Notes under the pieces: model-generated
Database searches by the model: none
Seen by the model: the letters and a program-made list of their open reading frames with translations, nothing else
What the model was told of the DNA's origin: nothing
Source: JBBQBQ01 sp038317685
GTDB taxonomy: Bacteria; Desulfobacterota; Desulfuromonadia; Desulfuromonadales; DDH964
DNA length: 41,149 bases
Assembly: GCA_038317685.1 (NCBI GenBank)
Contig: JBBQBQ010000002.1
Location: 1 to 41,149 of the forward strand
Direction: 5' to 3'
In this document: one piece after another, positions 1-5,868 of the stretch
How the letters are laid out: every line of letters starts with the position of its first letter
How positions within the stretch are numbered: the first letter of the stretch is position 1
Made by a program: the position numbers and the translations under genes

Positions 1-181
1 GCCTGTTTGCGTTCAGGGAATTATTGAACACTGGTTGCCATTTGGTTGCCGAAGAAGCTTTTAAGCCCGGAGGCCGGAATGGCTGTGGGCTTTCAGGAAG
101 GAGAAGCAACAGGGTCTCAGTTGTCGACGGACCCCGGAAGGGGATGGGCAATTTCTATGCGGTGTGTTCGGGTGTGCCACG

Positions 182-208
182 CACACATTACGTCGCATAA
201 GATATATT
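182..208 (+). repeat. Left copy of dif-like repeat (XerC-type arm plus centre)
   Basis: Positions 182-208 match 1132-1158 at 26 of 27 bases. The shared part contains the arm ending CGCATAA, the central GATATA and the first bases TT of the second arm. After that, the left copy continues TTCCTGAGTAG, which does not resemble a XerD arm, whereas the right copy continues TTATGTAACCT. One half-degenerate site and one complete site in the same orientation is what Xer-mediated insertion of an element with an imperfect attP would leave. The identity is directly seen; the recombination role is inferred. Confidence 0.65.
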
Positions 209-220
209 CCTGAGTAGTAT

Positions 221-238
221 TGCATAGTTAAGTATGCA
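221..238. repeat. Short perfect inverted repeat
   Basis: TGCATA (221-226) and TATGCA (233-238) flank the 6-bp spacer GTTAAG. The 6-bp arm spacing places it as a possible dimeric protein site just inside the left dif-like copy. No gene starts nearby, so an operator role is not assured. Confidence 0.35.
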
Positions 239-269
239 CTCCGCCCAATCCCGAACGACTTTTTAGCCG

Positions 270-297
270 TGTCCGACGATTACCTACTTTGTCCGAC
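270..297 (+). repeat. Iteron-like direct repeat pair
   Basis: TGTCCGAC occurs at 270-277 and again at 290-297, followed by GAT and AAT. The start-to-start distance of 20 bp is close to two helical turns, as seen for iterons and tandem operator sites. With only two copies this is weak, and it could equally be an end fragment of an insertion sequence. Confidence 0.35.
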
Positions 298-324
298 AAT
301 CTCTGCCATGTCAACGGAGTGCGC

Positions 325-398
325 CCACCGGCAAACGGGAATGCCATGCGCTCCACTTTGGCGCGCATTCCCTACAGGCTCCGCCTGTTTGCCCGTGG
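325..398. repeat. Long interrupted inverted repeat over a gene end
   Basis: The outer arms CCAC-C-GGCAAAC (325-336) and GTTTGCC-C-GTGG (387-398) pair with one mismatch. The inner arms GGGAATGC (337-344) and GCATTCCC (365-372) pair perfectly. A separate hairpin, ACAGGC-TCC-GCCTGT (374-388), competes with part of the outer arm. The stop codon of the minus-strand gene at 372-881 lies inside the structure. It could act as a transcript end structure, a folded single-strand recombination or replication site, or an element boundary. There is no T-run, so it is not a typical intrinsic terminator. Confidence 0.5.
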
Positions 399-881
399 AC
401 GACTCCTCAGCCGTCCAGAGGAGCTTAAAATCGACCGGATAAGCTCATACGTTGCCCAAGGGTGATTCTCTGCCTTGAGGGCTGAATTAACCGCGCTAAT
501 CGCCTCATTTCTCGCCATGCCTTGACCCGTCAGGGTGTCGAAGGTTGTGCAGACCCGATCAACGAAGGCGGTCTTAAACTGTTCCTTGGCCGCCAAGGCC
601 TCAAGGTCGACCGGTTGAGACTGCCGCACCGCGGAACGAGTCCGCTGGTCGGCAGTTTTCATAAGTCCGAGCATCGATTCAAGGAACGTCACGAATCCAC
701 GGGTCAGGGTGTCCGGCATGACGACCGACAAGCACACGTTGCCGTCACGCAGACTGTTGACGCGCAGATCAAGAAACGCGTCACGGTGCAACGGGTTGAA
801 GCCAACGCTGTTTTCCCCGACGTAAGACGAAAAGCGGTCAGGAAGGGTTGTCGTGCTGATCGTTGGCAACTTGCTACTCAT
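372..881 (-). CDS. Unknown protein, paralogue of the 1201-1629 gene
   Basis: This 169-residue protein has no family I recognise. Its residues 47-160 align with the divergently encoded 142-residue protein at 1201-1629. Shared blocks are a beta-strand/helix segment containing FLES (V.P..L....FLES), a later segment with NEAI or KEAI spacing and a common HPW, and a basic Arg-rich C-terminal tail (SRPRANRRS). The HPW region, with its two predicted helices, looks helix-turn-helix-like, and the tail could contact nucleic acid, but this is inference. There is no signal peptide or membrane segment. Its start overlaps the end of the upstream ribbon-helix-helix gene by 8 bp, so the two are probably translationally coupled. 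The stop codon is inside the inverted repeat at 325-398. It lies between the two dif-like repeats. Confidence 0.6.
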   Translation of the reverse strand: MSSKLPTISTTTLPDRFSSYVGENSVGFNPLHRDAFLDLRVNSLRDGNVCLSVVMPDTLTRGFVTFLESMLGLMKTADQRTRSAVRQSQPVDLEALAAKEQFKTAFVDRVCTTFDTLTGQGMARNEAISAVNSALKAENHPWATYELIRSILSSSGRLRSRPRANRRSL

Positions 882-1035
882 GGCGGTTATCCATCAGCCG
901 GGCTTCCTGTTCAAGAAAGCGGTAGACCAGGTGACGCACGATCACGGAGACAGTGAAGCCCTCACGCTCGGCGATCCTTTGCAGGAGTGAAAAGCGCCCC
1001 GAGTCCAGCCGGAAGGTAAGCTTAGGAGATTCCAT
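874..1035 (-). CDS. Ribbon-helix-helix (CopG/Arc-like) small protein
   Basis: With the ATG at 1035 this encodes 53 residues. A beta-strand (KLTFRLDS) is followed by two helices (RFSLLQRIAEREG and SVIVRHLVYRFLEQEA), the layout of ribbon-helix-helix DNA-binding proteins that act as dimers. I chose this start because GGGGG lies about 7 bases upstream, the family fold begins immediately after it, and the 33 residues of the longer frame (up to 1134) are Cys-rich and unlike the family. It overlaps the next gene by 8 bp. Such proteins serve as plasmid or phage regulators, relaxosome accessories or antitoxins; which applies here is not shown. It is probably an autorepressor of this two-gene unit. Confidence 0.65.
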   Translation of the reverse strand: MESPKLTFRLDSGRFSLLQRIAEREGFTVSVIVRHLVYRFLEQEARLMDNRHE

Positions 1036-1139
1036 CAGCGCACCCCCAGAAAGATATTTGCAGGACTTTTCGGAGATATGGAAGGTATAACAAGCAGGGG
1101 CGTTGCAGACGCACCTGTACCCCAAGACCTCCACACTTT

Positions 1140-1167
1140 ACGTCGCATAAGATATATTATGTAACCT
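1140..1167 (+). other. Complete dif-like Xer recombination site
   Basis: The 28 bp split as 11+6+11: ACGTCGCATAA, GATATA, TTATGTAACCT. The Escherichia coli dif arms are GGTGCGCATAA and TTATGTTAAAT with centre TGTATA. Seven of 11, eight of 11 and four of six positions agree, including the inner CGCATAA and TTATGT that carry most of the specificity. The left half is repeated at 182-208. It sits between the divergent genes at 874-1035 and 1201-1629. It may be the chromosomal dif (terminus) or an element-borne Xer site. Confidence 0.65.
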
Positions 1168-1200
1168 ACGATTAATGTCAATATCTGCCGGAGGTCCCCT

Positions 1201-1629
1201 GTGACCTCGGCGCCGTCCTTCCTCCTCGATCAGCTTACTGTCACCCCTCTTGATGATGGCCAAGTTAGCGTCACCGTCAATCTTCCTCCTGAACTCGTCA
1301 AGGACTATTGCCGCTTCCTGGAATCCCTGGCCGGATTCTTCCAGGTCGCCCACCGCAAGAGTCGTCTCGCTCTCGTTGCCTCCCGCGTCAAGTCTCAGGC
1401 CGACAACCAGGTTGTCAGTCTCACCCTCGTCGCCTACCGGGAACGTCTCGTCAAGGCCTTCGACCTCTACACCTCCAGCGGCCTCGATCGTAAAGAGGCC
1501 ATTAAGCGGATTGCCGCCGATCTCCGGGCCGAGGGTCACCCCTGGCGCTCCGTCGACCTGGTGCGGATCCCTCTCGTTGAAGCTGGCCGCTCGGGTCGCC
1601 CAGGTCGCCCCCGTCGAGGTGAGTCATGA
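1201..1629 (+). CDS. Unknown protein, paralogue of the 372-881 gene
   Basis: This 142-residue protein starts with GTG, preceded by GGAGG at 1190-1194 with a 6-base gap. It resembles the minus-strand 169-residue protein in a strand-helix block (residues 21-45, VSVTVNLP..L and FLESL), in a KEAI...HPW segment (residues 96-122) that looks like a helix-turn-helix, and in a basic Gly-Arg-Pro C-terminal tail (RSGRPGRPRR). It lacks the 28-residue N-terminal extension of the paralogue. The gene begins 34 bp after the dif-like site. Its stop overlaps the start of a 26-codon ORF. Function unknown; a DNA- or RNA-binding role is inferred from the tail and the HTH-like block only. Confidence 0.65.
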   Translation: MTSAPSFLLDQLTVTPLDDGQVSVTVNLPPELVKDYCRFLESLAGFFQVAHRKSRLALVASRVKSQADNQVVSLTLVAYRERLVKAFDLYTSSGLDRKEAIKRIAADLRAEGHPWRSVDLVRIPLVEAGRSGRPGRPRRGES

Positions 1630-1706
1630 CCGCCCTTCTCTTTCAGCAGGATCAACGGAACTGGATCGCCTGGGACATGGAGAGTGGCTCTTACCTTTGC
1701 AAGTAA
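1626..1706 (+). CDS. Possible 26-residue coupled small ORF
   Basis: An ATG at 1626 overlaps the stop of the preceding gene in an ATGA arrangement. GGTGAG stands just upstream within that gene. It encodes 26 residues with two Trp and one Cys (WIAWDMESGSYLCK at the end) and ends TAA at 1704-1706, right before a stem-loop. The overlap and binding site suggest translational coupling. It could be a small partner of the upstream gene or chance; no family is recognised. Confidence 0.35.
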   Translation: MTALLFQQDQRNWIAWDMESGSYLCK

Positions 1707-1708
1707 GC

Positions 1709-1739
1709 ACCGAAAGCCGTTACCACGGCTTCGGGTGTT
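1709..1739 (+). other. Stem-loop after the small ORF
   Basis: AAGCCGT (1714-1720) pairs with ACGGCTT (1725-1731) across the loop TACC. The stem extends further through a one-base bulge on each side to CACC/GGTG. No T-run follows, so it may stabilise the 3' end of the plus-strand transcript rather than terminate it. Confidence 0.35.
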
Positions 1740-1844
1740 CAGATGGCTGCAAAGCTGGTCATCGGATTTTCGAAGCAGACTCCTGTGAAACTTCCTACGG
1801 ATTCAGGCCAAATTGAATAGGGTTGCACCCTATTTGCACCCTGG

Positions 1845-1882
1845 AAAGAAAAAGCACTTAAGCCAGTGTGGCCTAAGTGCTT
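1845..1882 (-). terminator. Intrinsic terminator of tRNA-Val
   Basis: AAGCACTTA (1852-1860) pairs with TAAGTGCTT (1874-1882), and GCC/GGC pair inside after one mismatch. On the minus strand the stem is followed by TTTTTCTTT. It begins 8 bases past the CCA end of tRNA-Val. The plus-strand side also has ATTTTT after the stem, so it may be bidirectional. Confidence 0.8.
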
Positions 1883-1890
1883 GTTATTTT

Positions 1891-1965
1891 TGGTGGGCGT
1901 TCACAGGATCGAACTGTGGACCCCTGCCGTGTGAAGGCAGTGCTCTCCCGCTGAGCTAAACGCCC
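1891..1965 (-). tRNA. tRNA-Val (anticodon CAC)
   Basis: The reverse complement folds as a full cloverleaf. The acceptor stem is GGGCGTT/AACGCCC and the CCA is encoded. The anticodon stem is CTGCC/GGCAG with a 7-base loop TTCACAC, so the anticodon is CAC reading GUG. The T arm contains GTTCGATC. The 3' end points toward the accessory region at 1-1890, and tRNA 3' ends are common integration targets, but I found no second copy of the tRNA end inside the window. Confidence 0.95.
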
Positions 1966-1986
1966 TTTTGATTTTGTGAGGTAGGA

Positions 1987-2015
1987 TTTATAGCAACTTA
2001 CGTTGGCCCTGTCAA
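1987..2015 (-). promoter_or_regulatory. Promoter of tRNA-Val
   Basis: On the minus strand a perfect -35 TTGACA (2010-2015) and a -10 TATAAA (1987-1992) are separated by 17 bp. The predicted start is about 15 bases before the tRNA 5' end. Confidence 0.75.
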
Positions 2016-2049
2016 CGGGAAATTCCCCCTTTGATTTCCGGACAGCCTC

Positions 2050-3444
2050 CTATACGAGTCGTCCCTTGGCTGACTGAAGACGTTGCAGGCTGACATTTTT
2101 TCCAAGAACTTCGAGGACCTCAAAAATGCTCGGGCTGGTGGTACCGCCGCACAGAGCCACCCTCACCGACGGGCCGATTTTCCCCAACTTAAGACCGGTT
2201 TCCTCCATGACTTTGGCGAAGACCCCGGCAATGCCGTCATGGGACCATTCGGAGCAGTCGGTGATCTCCCGAATCAAAACCTCAAAGAGTGGCTCCTTGT
2301 CGGCCGTCAGGTGCTGGGCTGCTGCCGCCGGGTCGAAGACAATCTCCTGCTGGTAATAGAACGCCGCCCCTTCGGCCATTTCCACCAGGGTCCGGGAGCG
2401 TTCCTGGAGGGATTTGACCACGGCGGGAAGCGACGGTCCGGCACTGGTATCGATCCCTTTGGTCTGTAACTGTTCGACGAGGAGTATTCCGAGCCTTTCC
2501 GGATCGCCGGTCTTGATGTAGTGGGCATTCAACCAGAGGAGCTTGTCCGGATTGAAGACTCCGGCAGCCCGGCCGACCGACTCCAGGTTGAACTTTTCGA
2601 TCAATTCCTCCTTGCTGAAGATCTCCTGATCGCCGTGGGACCAGCCGAGCCGAACCAGATAGTTGACGAGGGCTTCCGGGAGAAATCCCATATCCCGATA
2701 GGCCATCACCGAGGTCGCCCCGTGACGTTTGGAAAGGCGGCTTTTGTCGGGCCCAAGAATCATGGGAACATGTGCAAATTCGGGGACTTCGCATCCGAGT
2801 GCCCGGTAAAGGAGGATCTGCCGCGGGGTGTTGTTGACATGGTCGTCGCCACGGATGATCAGGTTCATTCCCATGTCGGCATCATCGACCACCACCACGA
2901 AATTGTAGGTCGGTGTTCCATCAGTTCGCTGGATGATGAGATCGTCCAATTCGGCATTGGCGAAGGTAATCGGTCCCTTGATGCGGTCGACCCAGGTTGT
3001 TTCACCTTCCTGGGGTGAGCGAAAACGGACCACGAACGGCTGGCTCGGTTGATCGCGTCGTTCCCGGCAGGTTCCATCATACTTGGGTTTTCCTCCGGAC
3101 TTGAGAGCGGCTTCACGTTTTACATCAAGTTCTTCTGTGGTGCAAAAACATTTATATGCCGAGCCTTTATCAACCATTTCCTGAACTTTTTTCTTATAAA
3201 GGCCGAACCGTTCGGTCTGGTAAAAAGGACCTTCATCGTAATCAAGGCCAAGCCAATCCATGGCCTGAAGAATGGCGTCGACCGATTCCTGGGTGGATCT
3301 GGCGACATCAGTGTCCTCAATGCGCAGGACAAACGTTCCCCCTTCCTTGCGGGCCAAAAGCCAATTGAAGAGTGCGGTGCGGGCACCTCCGATATGCAGG
3401 TAGCCAGTCGGACTGGGGGCGAAACGGACGCGCAATTTCGACAT
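2050..3444 (-). CDS. gltX: Glutamyl-tRNA synthetase
   Basis: This 464-residue cytoplasmic class I synthetase charges tRNA-Glu with glutamate. The HIGH-type motif HIGG is at residues 17-20 in the N-terminal Rossmann fold, and the KMSKS-type loop is KSRLSKR (residues 234-240) followed by HGA. The length is normal for bacterial GltX. I chose the ATG at 3444 because the family starts right there (KLRVRFAPSPTG) and GGGAG lies upstream; a longer frame to 3507 adds 21 unrelated residues. A promoter is visible at 3535-3563, so the gene is probably monocistronic. Whether it is discriminating or also charges tRNA-Gln cannot be told from the sequence. Confidence 0.95.
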   Translation of the reverse strand: MSKLRVRFAPSPTGYLHIGGARTALFNWLLARKEGGTFVLRIEDTDVARSTQESVDAILQAMDWLGLDYDEGPFYQTERFGLYKKKVQEMVDKGSAYKCFCTTEELDVKREAALKSGGKPKYDGTCRERRDQPSQPFVVRFRSPQEGETTWVDRIKGPITFANAELDDLIIQRTDGTPTYNFVVVVDDADMGMNLIIRGDDHVNNTPRQILLYRALGCEVPEFAHVPMILGPDKSRLSKRHGATSVMAYRDMGFLPEALVNYLVRLGWSHGDQEIFSKEELIEKFNLESVGRAAGVFNPDKLLWLNAHYIKTGDPERLGILLVEQLQTKGIDTSAGPSLPAVVKSLQERSRTLVEMAEGAAFYYQQEIVFDPAAAAQHLTADKEPLFEVLIREITDCSEWSHDGIAGVFAKVMEETGLKLGKIGPSVRVALCGGTTSPSIFEVLEVLGKNVSLQRLQSAKGRLV

Positions 3445-3534
3445 GCAAAAGACTCCCGAAGTGTCGATTAAATAGACGGATGCTGGTTGTGACGATCGAC
3501 AAGGCAAAGGGCCGTCTGAGCGACGACCCCGAAG

Positions 3535-3563
3535 TTTATACCGAATGCAGGCAGTCCTGACAA
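3535..3563 (-). promoter_or_regulatory. Promoter of gltX
   Basis: The -35 TTGTCA (3558-3563) and -10 TATAAA (3535-3540) are 17 bp apart on the minus strand. This leaves a leader of roughly 85 bases before the gltX ATG. Confidence 0.6.
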
Positions 3564-3582
3564 GGCTTTTTTCTCCCCTTCC

Positions 3583-4398
3583 CTACTGGTCGGCCTTGGC
3601 CCAGACCGCCACTCCCGCATAGCCGACGACCTCGCGTTGGTCACCGGTGATGTCCCCGGAATTGCCGTATCGAATCAGTTCCGCATCATCGGCCTCCAGC
3701 CATCGGGCAGCGGCGAGCATGACCACGGTAGGTAGAACCCCGCACATGGAAATCTGCTGTTCCCGAACCACCCGGTACAGACCTTCCGGGTCGATGGCCA
3801 GGACCTGGTCAAGGGCCTGTGTATCCTTGATCCGAGCGATTTCCCCCGGCTGATAGTGGGTCATGTCGCTGCTCGACACGATCAGGGTCGGTTCGGGATC
3901 CGCAGAGATCAAGCGGCCAAGAGCCTCGCCGAGTTCCAGGAGGTCTGGGAGCGCTAAATGCCCCAGGCAGAGTGGCACGATCCGAACTGTCGGATTTAAT
4001 GCCTGAAGAAAAGGGATTTGGACTTCCAGGGAATGTTCCAACTGGTGAGCGACGGTGTCAGCCCCGGTCAGCGTACAGAAATTCAATAAGCGTCGTGCGA
4101 ATCCGGCATCGATCGGCACCTGACCAAGGGGCGTCTCCCAGTTCCCTTCCGGAAAGACAGCGGCGCGATGTCCAAAACCGTGGTGGTTGGGGCCGATGAT
4201 GATGACCCGGTCGGGGATTTCAACCCGAGAGAAGGTTGCCCCGGCGATGGCTCCGGAATAGACATAACCAGCGTGAGGCGCAACCACGCCTATGGCTTTA
4301 CGCAAGGGACCAGCGGCCAAAAGGCTCTGCACCTGGGCGCGCAACACGGTGGCATTCGCAGGGTAAAACTGACCTGAAACGGCAGGAGAACGAAGCAT
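3583..4398 (-). CDS. MEMO1-family protein (AmmeMemoRadiSam system protein B)
   Basis: This 271-residue cytoplasmic protein belongs to the MEMO family, related in fold to class III extradiol dioxygenases. The family opening RSPAVSGQFYPA and the His-containing blocks APHAGYVYSG and GPNHHGFG are visible, as is a Ser-Ser-Asp-Met-Thr-His-Tyr block. In bacteria MEMO genes often accompany an AMMECR1 and a radical SAM gene; neither is in the neighbourhood here. The second of two adjacent ATGs (4398) is better spaced from the AGGGAG ribosome site than the first (4401). It follows the TSUP gene by about 20 bp and is probably co-transcribed with it. Substrate unknown. Confidence 0.85.
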   Translation of the reverse strand: MLRSPAVSGQFYPANATVLRAQVQSLLAAGPLRKAIGVVAPHAGYVYSGAIAGATFSRVEIPDRVIIIGPNHHGFGHRAAVFPEGNWETPLGQVPIDAGFARRLLNFCTLTGADTVAHQLEHSLEVQIPFLQALNPTVRIVPLCLGHLALPDLLELGEALGRLISADPEPTLIVSSSDMTHYQPGEIARIKDTQALDQVLAIDPEGLYRVVREQQISMCGVLPTVVMLAAARWLEADDAELIRYGNSGDITGDQREVVGYAGVAVWAKADQ

Positions 4399-4421
4399 CA
4401 TCGACTCCCTGGCAGACGAGA

Positions 4422-5246
4422 TCAGCCCAAAAACAGCCTCAAGGCCATGTAGATGCCGGTTAAGATCAAAAAACCGGCAAAAATCTTCATAAGCTTATCA
4501 TGGGCAGTATGGGCCGCAAGCCGAACCCCGAGACGCGCGAAGATTATGGTCAGGGGAGCGATCACGATGGCAACAAGCAGGTTCACGTAACCAAAGGAGA
4601 ATGGAGGCAGTTGGGGAAGTCCCCAGCCATGAATAATGTAGGAAATGGCGCCAAAAAGGGAGGAGATGACCATGAAGGCGCTCGAATTTCCAACCGCCAG
4701 GTGGACTGGTTGACGGAGCAGGATAACCATCATGGGGACCGCTATCACCCCTCCCCCGACGCCGAAGAAGGCAGAGAAGGCCCCGGCCGCGAAACCTGTC
4801 AACAGCATCAAGCGGATGGGAATCGCTGCAGGTTCTTCCGGTGGCAAATGGGGGTGGTGAAGGAACATCTTGAGGCCGGTTCCAATCTGCATTATCCCGA
4901 AGAGGCCTTTGAGAATCCCCCCCGGCAGACCGGCGGCAAGCGTGGAGCCGACGACCACCCCAAAGACGCCACCATAGGCCATGTGCAGGACTTGGTGCCA
5001 GTCGACATTCCCCCGTTTGCGATGACCAAGGGTGCTGCTGATGGCGGTCGGAAGGATAATCGCAAGACTGGTTCCAAAAGCAACATAAACAATGATGCCG
5101 GAAGGAAAACCTGCCACCTTGAAGGCCCACAGGAACATGGGAATAAGGATGATCCCGCCGCCGATGCCCATGAGTCCGGCCAGCAAACCGGCCAGGGAAC
5201 CGACAACCATGAATAGACACAGGATTTGTATGGGAAAAGAAGCCAT
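4422..5246 (-). CDS. TSUP-family membrane transporter (TauE/SafE)
   Basis: This 274-residue inner-membrane protein is built of hydrophobic helices in two homologous halves. Each half carries a Gly-rich motif (LMGIGGGIILIPMF near residue 25 and FFGVGGGVIAVPMM near 160), the hallmark of the TauE/SafE sulfite/sulfonate exporter family. Substrates in this family are sulfur-containing anions, but the exact one cannot be read from sequence. The start is only 16 bp from the tRNA-Cys terminator, so no independent promoter fits between them. Transcription may come from read-through of the tRNA-Cys unit or a promoter inside it. The MEMO gene follows closely. Confidence 0.85.
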   Translation of the reverse strand: MASFPIQILCLFMVVGSLAGLLAGLMGIGGGIILIPMFLWAFKVAGFPSGIIVYVAFGTSLAIILPTAISSTLGHRKRGNVDWHQVLHMAYGGVFGVVVGSTLAAGLPGGILKGLFGIMQIGTGLKMFLHHPHLPPEEPAAIPIRLMLLTGFAAGAFSAFFGVGGGVIAVPMMVILLRQPVHLAVGNSSAFMVISSLFGAISYIIHGWGLPQLPPFSFGYVNLLVAIVIAPLTIIFARLGVRLAAHTAHDKLMKIFAGFLILTGIYMALRLFLG

Positions 5247-5262
5247 GAGTCCTGAGAGTCAA

Positions 5263-5289
5263 AAAGCCAGCCCTTCATGGGCTGGCTTT
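5263..5289 (-). terminator. Intrinsic terminator of tRNA-Cys
   Basis: AAAGCCAGCCC (5263-5273) and GGGCTGGCTTT (5279-5289) form a perfect 11-bp stem with a 5-base loop. On the minus strand the stem runs into a TTTTT tail. It lies 10 bases past the tRNA CCA end and just upstream of the TSUP start codon. Confidence 0.85.
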
Positions 5290-5298
5290 AATTTCGTT

Positions 5299-5372
<74 letters not shown>

Positions 5373-5405
5373 CGACGATGCACTGGCATCGCTGAAAGCC
5401 CGGTA

Positions 5406-5434
5406 TTGATACCAGATCACAGCACAGGTGTCAA
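5406..5434 (-). promoter_or_regulatory. Promoter of tRNA-Cys
   Basis: A perfect -35 TTGACA (5429-5434) and a -10 TATCAA (5406-5411) are 17 bp apart on the minus strand. The predicted start is about 25 bases before the tRNA. Confidence 0.65.
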
Positions 5435-5478
5435 GGGGAAATCCCCCGCGCCGCTGGGACAAACATCAGAGTTTCATA

Positions 5479-5505
5479 GCCTTGGACTTGCCGGCAAGGC
5501 TTTTT
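5479..5505 (+). terminator. Terminator-like hairpin in the cytochrome leader
   Basis: GCCTTG (5479-5484) pairs with CAAGGC (5495-5500), followed by TTTTT on the plus strand. An alternative palindrome, CTTGCC-GGCAAG, overlaps the loop and right arm. No plus-strand gene lies upstream, so this may be a leader attenuator of the cytochrome gene that begins 39 bp later. Confidence 0.45.
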
Positions 5506-5543
5506 GGCGCTAAGCTTCTCAGCAATACCGATTGGAGGAAACT

Positions 5544-5858
5544 ATGAAACGTCTGATCCGGCTGATTCTGGTTTTAACGATGTTGACCGCCACTCAACTC
5601 GCTGCCGAGGAAGGAGCGACCCCGGCTCTCGGCAAGACTCTTTTCGAGTCCACGGCCCTTGGAACAAACGGAAAAAGCTGCTCCGTTTGTCACCCCGGAG
5701 GAAAGGGTCTGGAAGAAACCAGCAGTTATCCCGATGACCAATTACGGGAATTAATCAATTTCTGTATCCGTGATGCCCTCAAAGGGAAAATGCTGTCCTC
5801 ACAATTCCAGGAACTGGAAGCGATGGCTGCCTACCTGAGGACCTTACAGCAAAAGTGA
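5544..5858 (+). CDS. Small periplasmic monoheme cytochrome c
   Basis: This 104-residue protein has a Sec signal peptide (about residues 1-21, KRLIRLILVLTMLTATQLAA) and one CxxCH haem-attachment site, CSVCH at residues 46-50. A Met in a GKMLS segment further on is a possible sixth iron ligand. The mature size of about 83 residues fits a class I-like electron carrier in the periplasm. I chose the ATG at 5544 because GGAGG stands at 5534-5538. It is the only plus-strand gene in a long leftward block and ends 10 bp from a convergent gene, so it is likely an independent unit. Its redox partner is not shown. Confidence 0.85.
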   Translation: MKRLIRLILVLTMLTATQLAAEEGATPALGKTLFESTALGTNGKSCSVCHPGGKGLEETSSYPDDQLRELINFCIRDALKGKMLSSQFQELEAMAAYLRTLQQK

Positions 5859-5868
5859 TTCTCCGCGA

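Larger units (their letters stand above)
1..371. other. Gene-free left edge with short repeats
   Basis: I see no convincing coding region here. The stretch contains the left dif-like repeat (182-208), a 6-bp inverted repeat with a 6-bp spacer (221-238), two direct 8-mers 20 bp apart (270-297), and the left arm of a long interrupted inverted repeat (325-398). The 10-mer GCCTGTTTGC at 1-10 recurs at 383-392, so a second copy of that inverted repeat may lie just outside the window. This density of small repeats suggests the boundary of an integrated element rather than ordinary intergenic DNA. Confidence 0.5.

Noticed and set aside
522..956. Plus-strand 144-codon frame over the minus-strand unknown genes
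   Set aside because: It is the shadow of two real minus-strand genes; it crosses their junction, lacks a ribosome site and has no family features.
1250..1816. Plus-strand 188-codon frame overlapping the 1201-1629 gene
   Set aside because: Ser/Pro-rich out-of-frame translation with no ribosome site; the 1201 frame has GGAGG and a paralogue.
1707..1820. Open 37-codon stretch before the tRNA-Val terminator (possible integrase tail)
   Set aside because: No recognisable recombinase motif, no ribosome site at its internal ATG (1743), and it contains the stem-loop; it cannot be supported as a gene.
1..1890. tRNA-Val as an integration target for the accessory region
   Set aside because: The tRNA 3' end points the right way, but no repeat of that end exists in the window and no integrase is present; the dif-like repeats explain the boundary better.
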